From contig CAZMVD010000096.1 of NCBI GenBank assembly GCA_964569425.1, forward strand, positions 1 to 16,050: DNA of 16,050 bases, written 5' to 3'. The DNA comes from JACQXM01 sp964569425. Its GTDB lineage: Bacteria > Planctomycetota > Phycisphaerae > UBA1845. Shown here piece by piece: positions 14,759 to 16,050 of the stretch (within the stretch, counting starts at the first letter, position 1; every line of letters starts with the position of its first letter). The notes under the pieces are model-generated. The model ran no database searches, was not told where the DNA came from, and saw nothing but the letters and a program-made list of their open reading frames with translations. A program made the position numbers and the translations under genes.

Positions 14759-16050
14759 ATGAACGCACCTGACATGCTTACCAGCCTCCATCTCCTCCGC
14801 TTTGCCAGAGGCGTCGGATTGGCCTCTGTTTCGGTGGGCAGCGTCGTCCTGCTGGGTTGGCTGATCGACGCCGAGCCGCTGAAATCTGTGATTCCCGGGC
14901 TGGTGACCATGAAGGTCAACACCGCCATCTGCTTTATCCTGTGTGGTGCATGCCTTTGGATGAGCTGTTCACCTGATCCCCATGCGCGGCGTGTGCGCAT
15001 CTCTCGAGTCTTGGGAATCGCCGTCGTTTTCATCAGCTTTGGCACGCTGGTGGAGTATGCGACCGGTATTGACTTGCGTATCGACCAGTTGTTCTTTGCA
15101 GAGACAGCCGGAGCGCCTTTTACCTCACATGCCGGGCGCATGTCTCTTGCGACTGCCGTGGCCTTTGTGTTAATCGGCGTTTCGCTTGTCGCTTTGCGGA
15201 CGCGGCGCGGGCATGTTTGGGCGCCGTACACTTCGCTGGGCGCCGGCGCCGTAGCCGGCGCGGCGCTCATCGGGTATGTCTATGACTTGCGATTGCTCAA
15301 CGACTTATGGGCTTCCACGCATATCGCCGTACACACTGCGGCTACATTCGTGTTTTTGAGCTTCGGGGTCATTGCCGTCTGCCTCTCGCAAACCGGCGGA
15401 GTCCGGTTGCGCATCCCGATGGCAAATGCCGGTTTTGCCTTTGCCATGGTCTCGCTGATCGGGATCGGGGCAGGCACGTTTCAGACTGTTTTCAAGCTTA
15501 AGGACGCGACGAAATCAGCCCGGTTTATTCGGAGCGAGGAAGCCGCCTTGATGCAGCTCGAATCCACACTGCAGAACGCGGAATCGGGTGTGCGCGGTTA
15601 TTTGCTCACGTCGCATTCGGATTTCCTCGCGTCATTTCATGGAGCACGAAATCGGGTTCAGCAGAGCTTGTCGCAGCTGCGACAACATCTATCGCTTAAC
15701 AGCGATCGGTCGCGCAAGATTGGTTTTCTCGAACAGCTCATCGAGCATCAACTGGCCCTTTCGGGTGAACTTGTCCGACTCAGTCGCGAGACGGTCCCGG
15801 GCACCAGCATTGCCTTTGGCGTTATGCAACGAAGCCAACAGGCCATGGACGATATCTTGGCCGTCATTGGCGACCTGTTGTCGGAGCAGCATCGACAGGG
15901 TCAGCTGCAGGCCGCTGAGCAGGACACGGCCGCATCGAACGCCCTGTTAGCCCTGATGATCGGCTGCATAACCGCGGTCGTCATCCTGACGATTGTCTTC
16001 ATGGCGTTGCGGCGGGAAATCGGAACGCGTCAACGAGCGCTACAAGAGCA
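14759..16050 (+). CDS. Multi-TM CHASE3 sensor protein, probably a histidine kinase (5' part, cut by window end)
   Basis: An open frame runs from the ATG at 14759 to the window edge without a stop, giving at least 430 residues. Hydrophobic segments at about 21-36, 53-69, 82-98, 129-146, 158-175, 189-209 and 223-241 predict seven TM helices. The loop TGIDLRIDQLFF (102-113) followed by GRMSLATAVAF is typical of an N-terminal membrane sensor region seen in many hybrid kinases. Residues about 245-385 are a CHASE3 extracytoplasmic domain with the hallmark ESGVRGYLLT (275-284). An eighth TM (about 395-416) leads into a charged cytoplasmic helix. Output domains (PAS, HisKA/HATPase or GGDEF) lie outside the window, so kinase is the most likely but unproven output. 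Only a weak CAGG precedes the ATG; the in-frame ATG at 14774 is an alternative. Confidence 0.8.
   Translation, partial: MNAPDMLTSLHLLRFARGVGLASVSVGSVVLLGWLIDAEPLKSVIPGLVTMKVNTAICFILCGACLWMSCSPDPHARRVRISRVLGIAVVFISFGTLVEYATGIDLRIDQLFFAETAGAPFTSHAGRMSLATAVAFVLIGVSLVALRTRRGHVWAPYTSLGAGAVAGAALIGYVYDLRLLNDLWASTHIAVHTAATFVFLSFGVIAVCLSQTGGVRLRIPMANAGFAFAMVSLIGIGAGTFQTVFKLKDATKSARFIRSEEAALMQLESTLQNAESGVRGYLLTSHSDFLASFHGARNRVQQSLSQLRQHLSLNSDRSRKIGFLEQLIEHQLALSGELVRLSRETVPGTSIAFGVMQRSQQAMDDILAVIGDLLSEQHRQGQLQAAEQDTAASNALLALMIGCITAVVILTIVFMALRREIGTRQRALQE

Noticed and set aside
14512..15270. Minus-strand frame of 252 codons
   Set aside because: It is antisense to the sensor gene, whose TM segments and CHASE3 motif show that the plus strand is coding.

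Overview
The window is high-GC bacterial DNA. The gene mix points to a planctomycete-like bacterium: an AlkP-superfamily phosphohydrolase of the COG3379 type, a GH10-like protein, traces of a Ser/Thr kinase, an ECF-like sigma factor and a PKD-domain protein, and a multi-TM CHASE3 sensor. This assignment is inference, since no rRNA or marker set is present. The one intact tRNA has no encoded CCA.

Left part (1-8952) is ordinary and mostly intact. An array of eighteen 8-bp units (168-311) sits just past the stop of a membrane-anchored AlkP-superfamily phosphohydrolase (338-2554, minus). A 1-kb gene-free stretch with two strong inverted repeats separates it from a HerA-like HAS-barrel ATPase (3588-5600, plus). 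That gene converges with a GH10-fold protein (5639-7141, minus) in which both catalytic glutamates appear to be lost. purC (7422-8324, plus) and a 171-aa protein of unknown function with a three-fold internal motif (8437-8952, plus) follow.

Middle part (about 9104-14758) is a mosaic. It starts with an intact tRNA-Ser(CGA). A decayed Ser/Thr kinase N-lobe (9349-9529) follows, then the isolated 3' half of a tRNA, probably tRNA-Val, beginning at its anticodon (9597-9636, minus). Such a half-tRNA is what tRNA-targeting integrases leave behind. Two healthy genes, gamma-glutamyltransferase (10210-11910, minus) and DNA polymerase IV (12127-13326, plus), lie to its right. They are followed by three broken pieces: a methyltransferase N-terminus (plus) running head-on into a sigma factor that has lost its C-terminal half (minus), and a frameshifted PKD-domain fragment (minus).

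Right end (14759-16050) is the 5' part of a sensor gene: seven predicted TM segments, a CHASE3 domain and an eighth TM segment, cut off by the window edge before any kinase or cyclase domain.

No CRISPR array, complete insertion sequence, integrase gene or recognisable defence operon was found. The most unusual items are the octanucleotide array, the catalytically altered GH10 protein, the half-tRNA scar with its mosaic region, and the triple-motif 171-aa protein.
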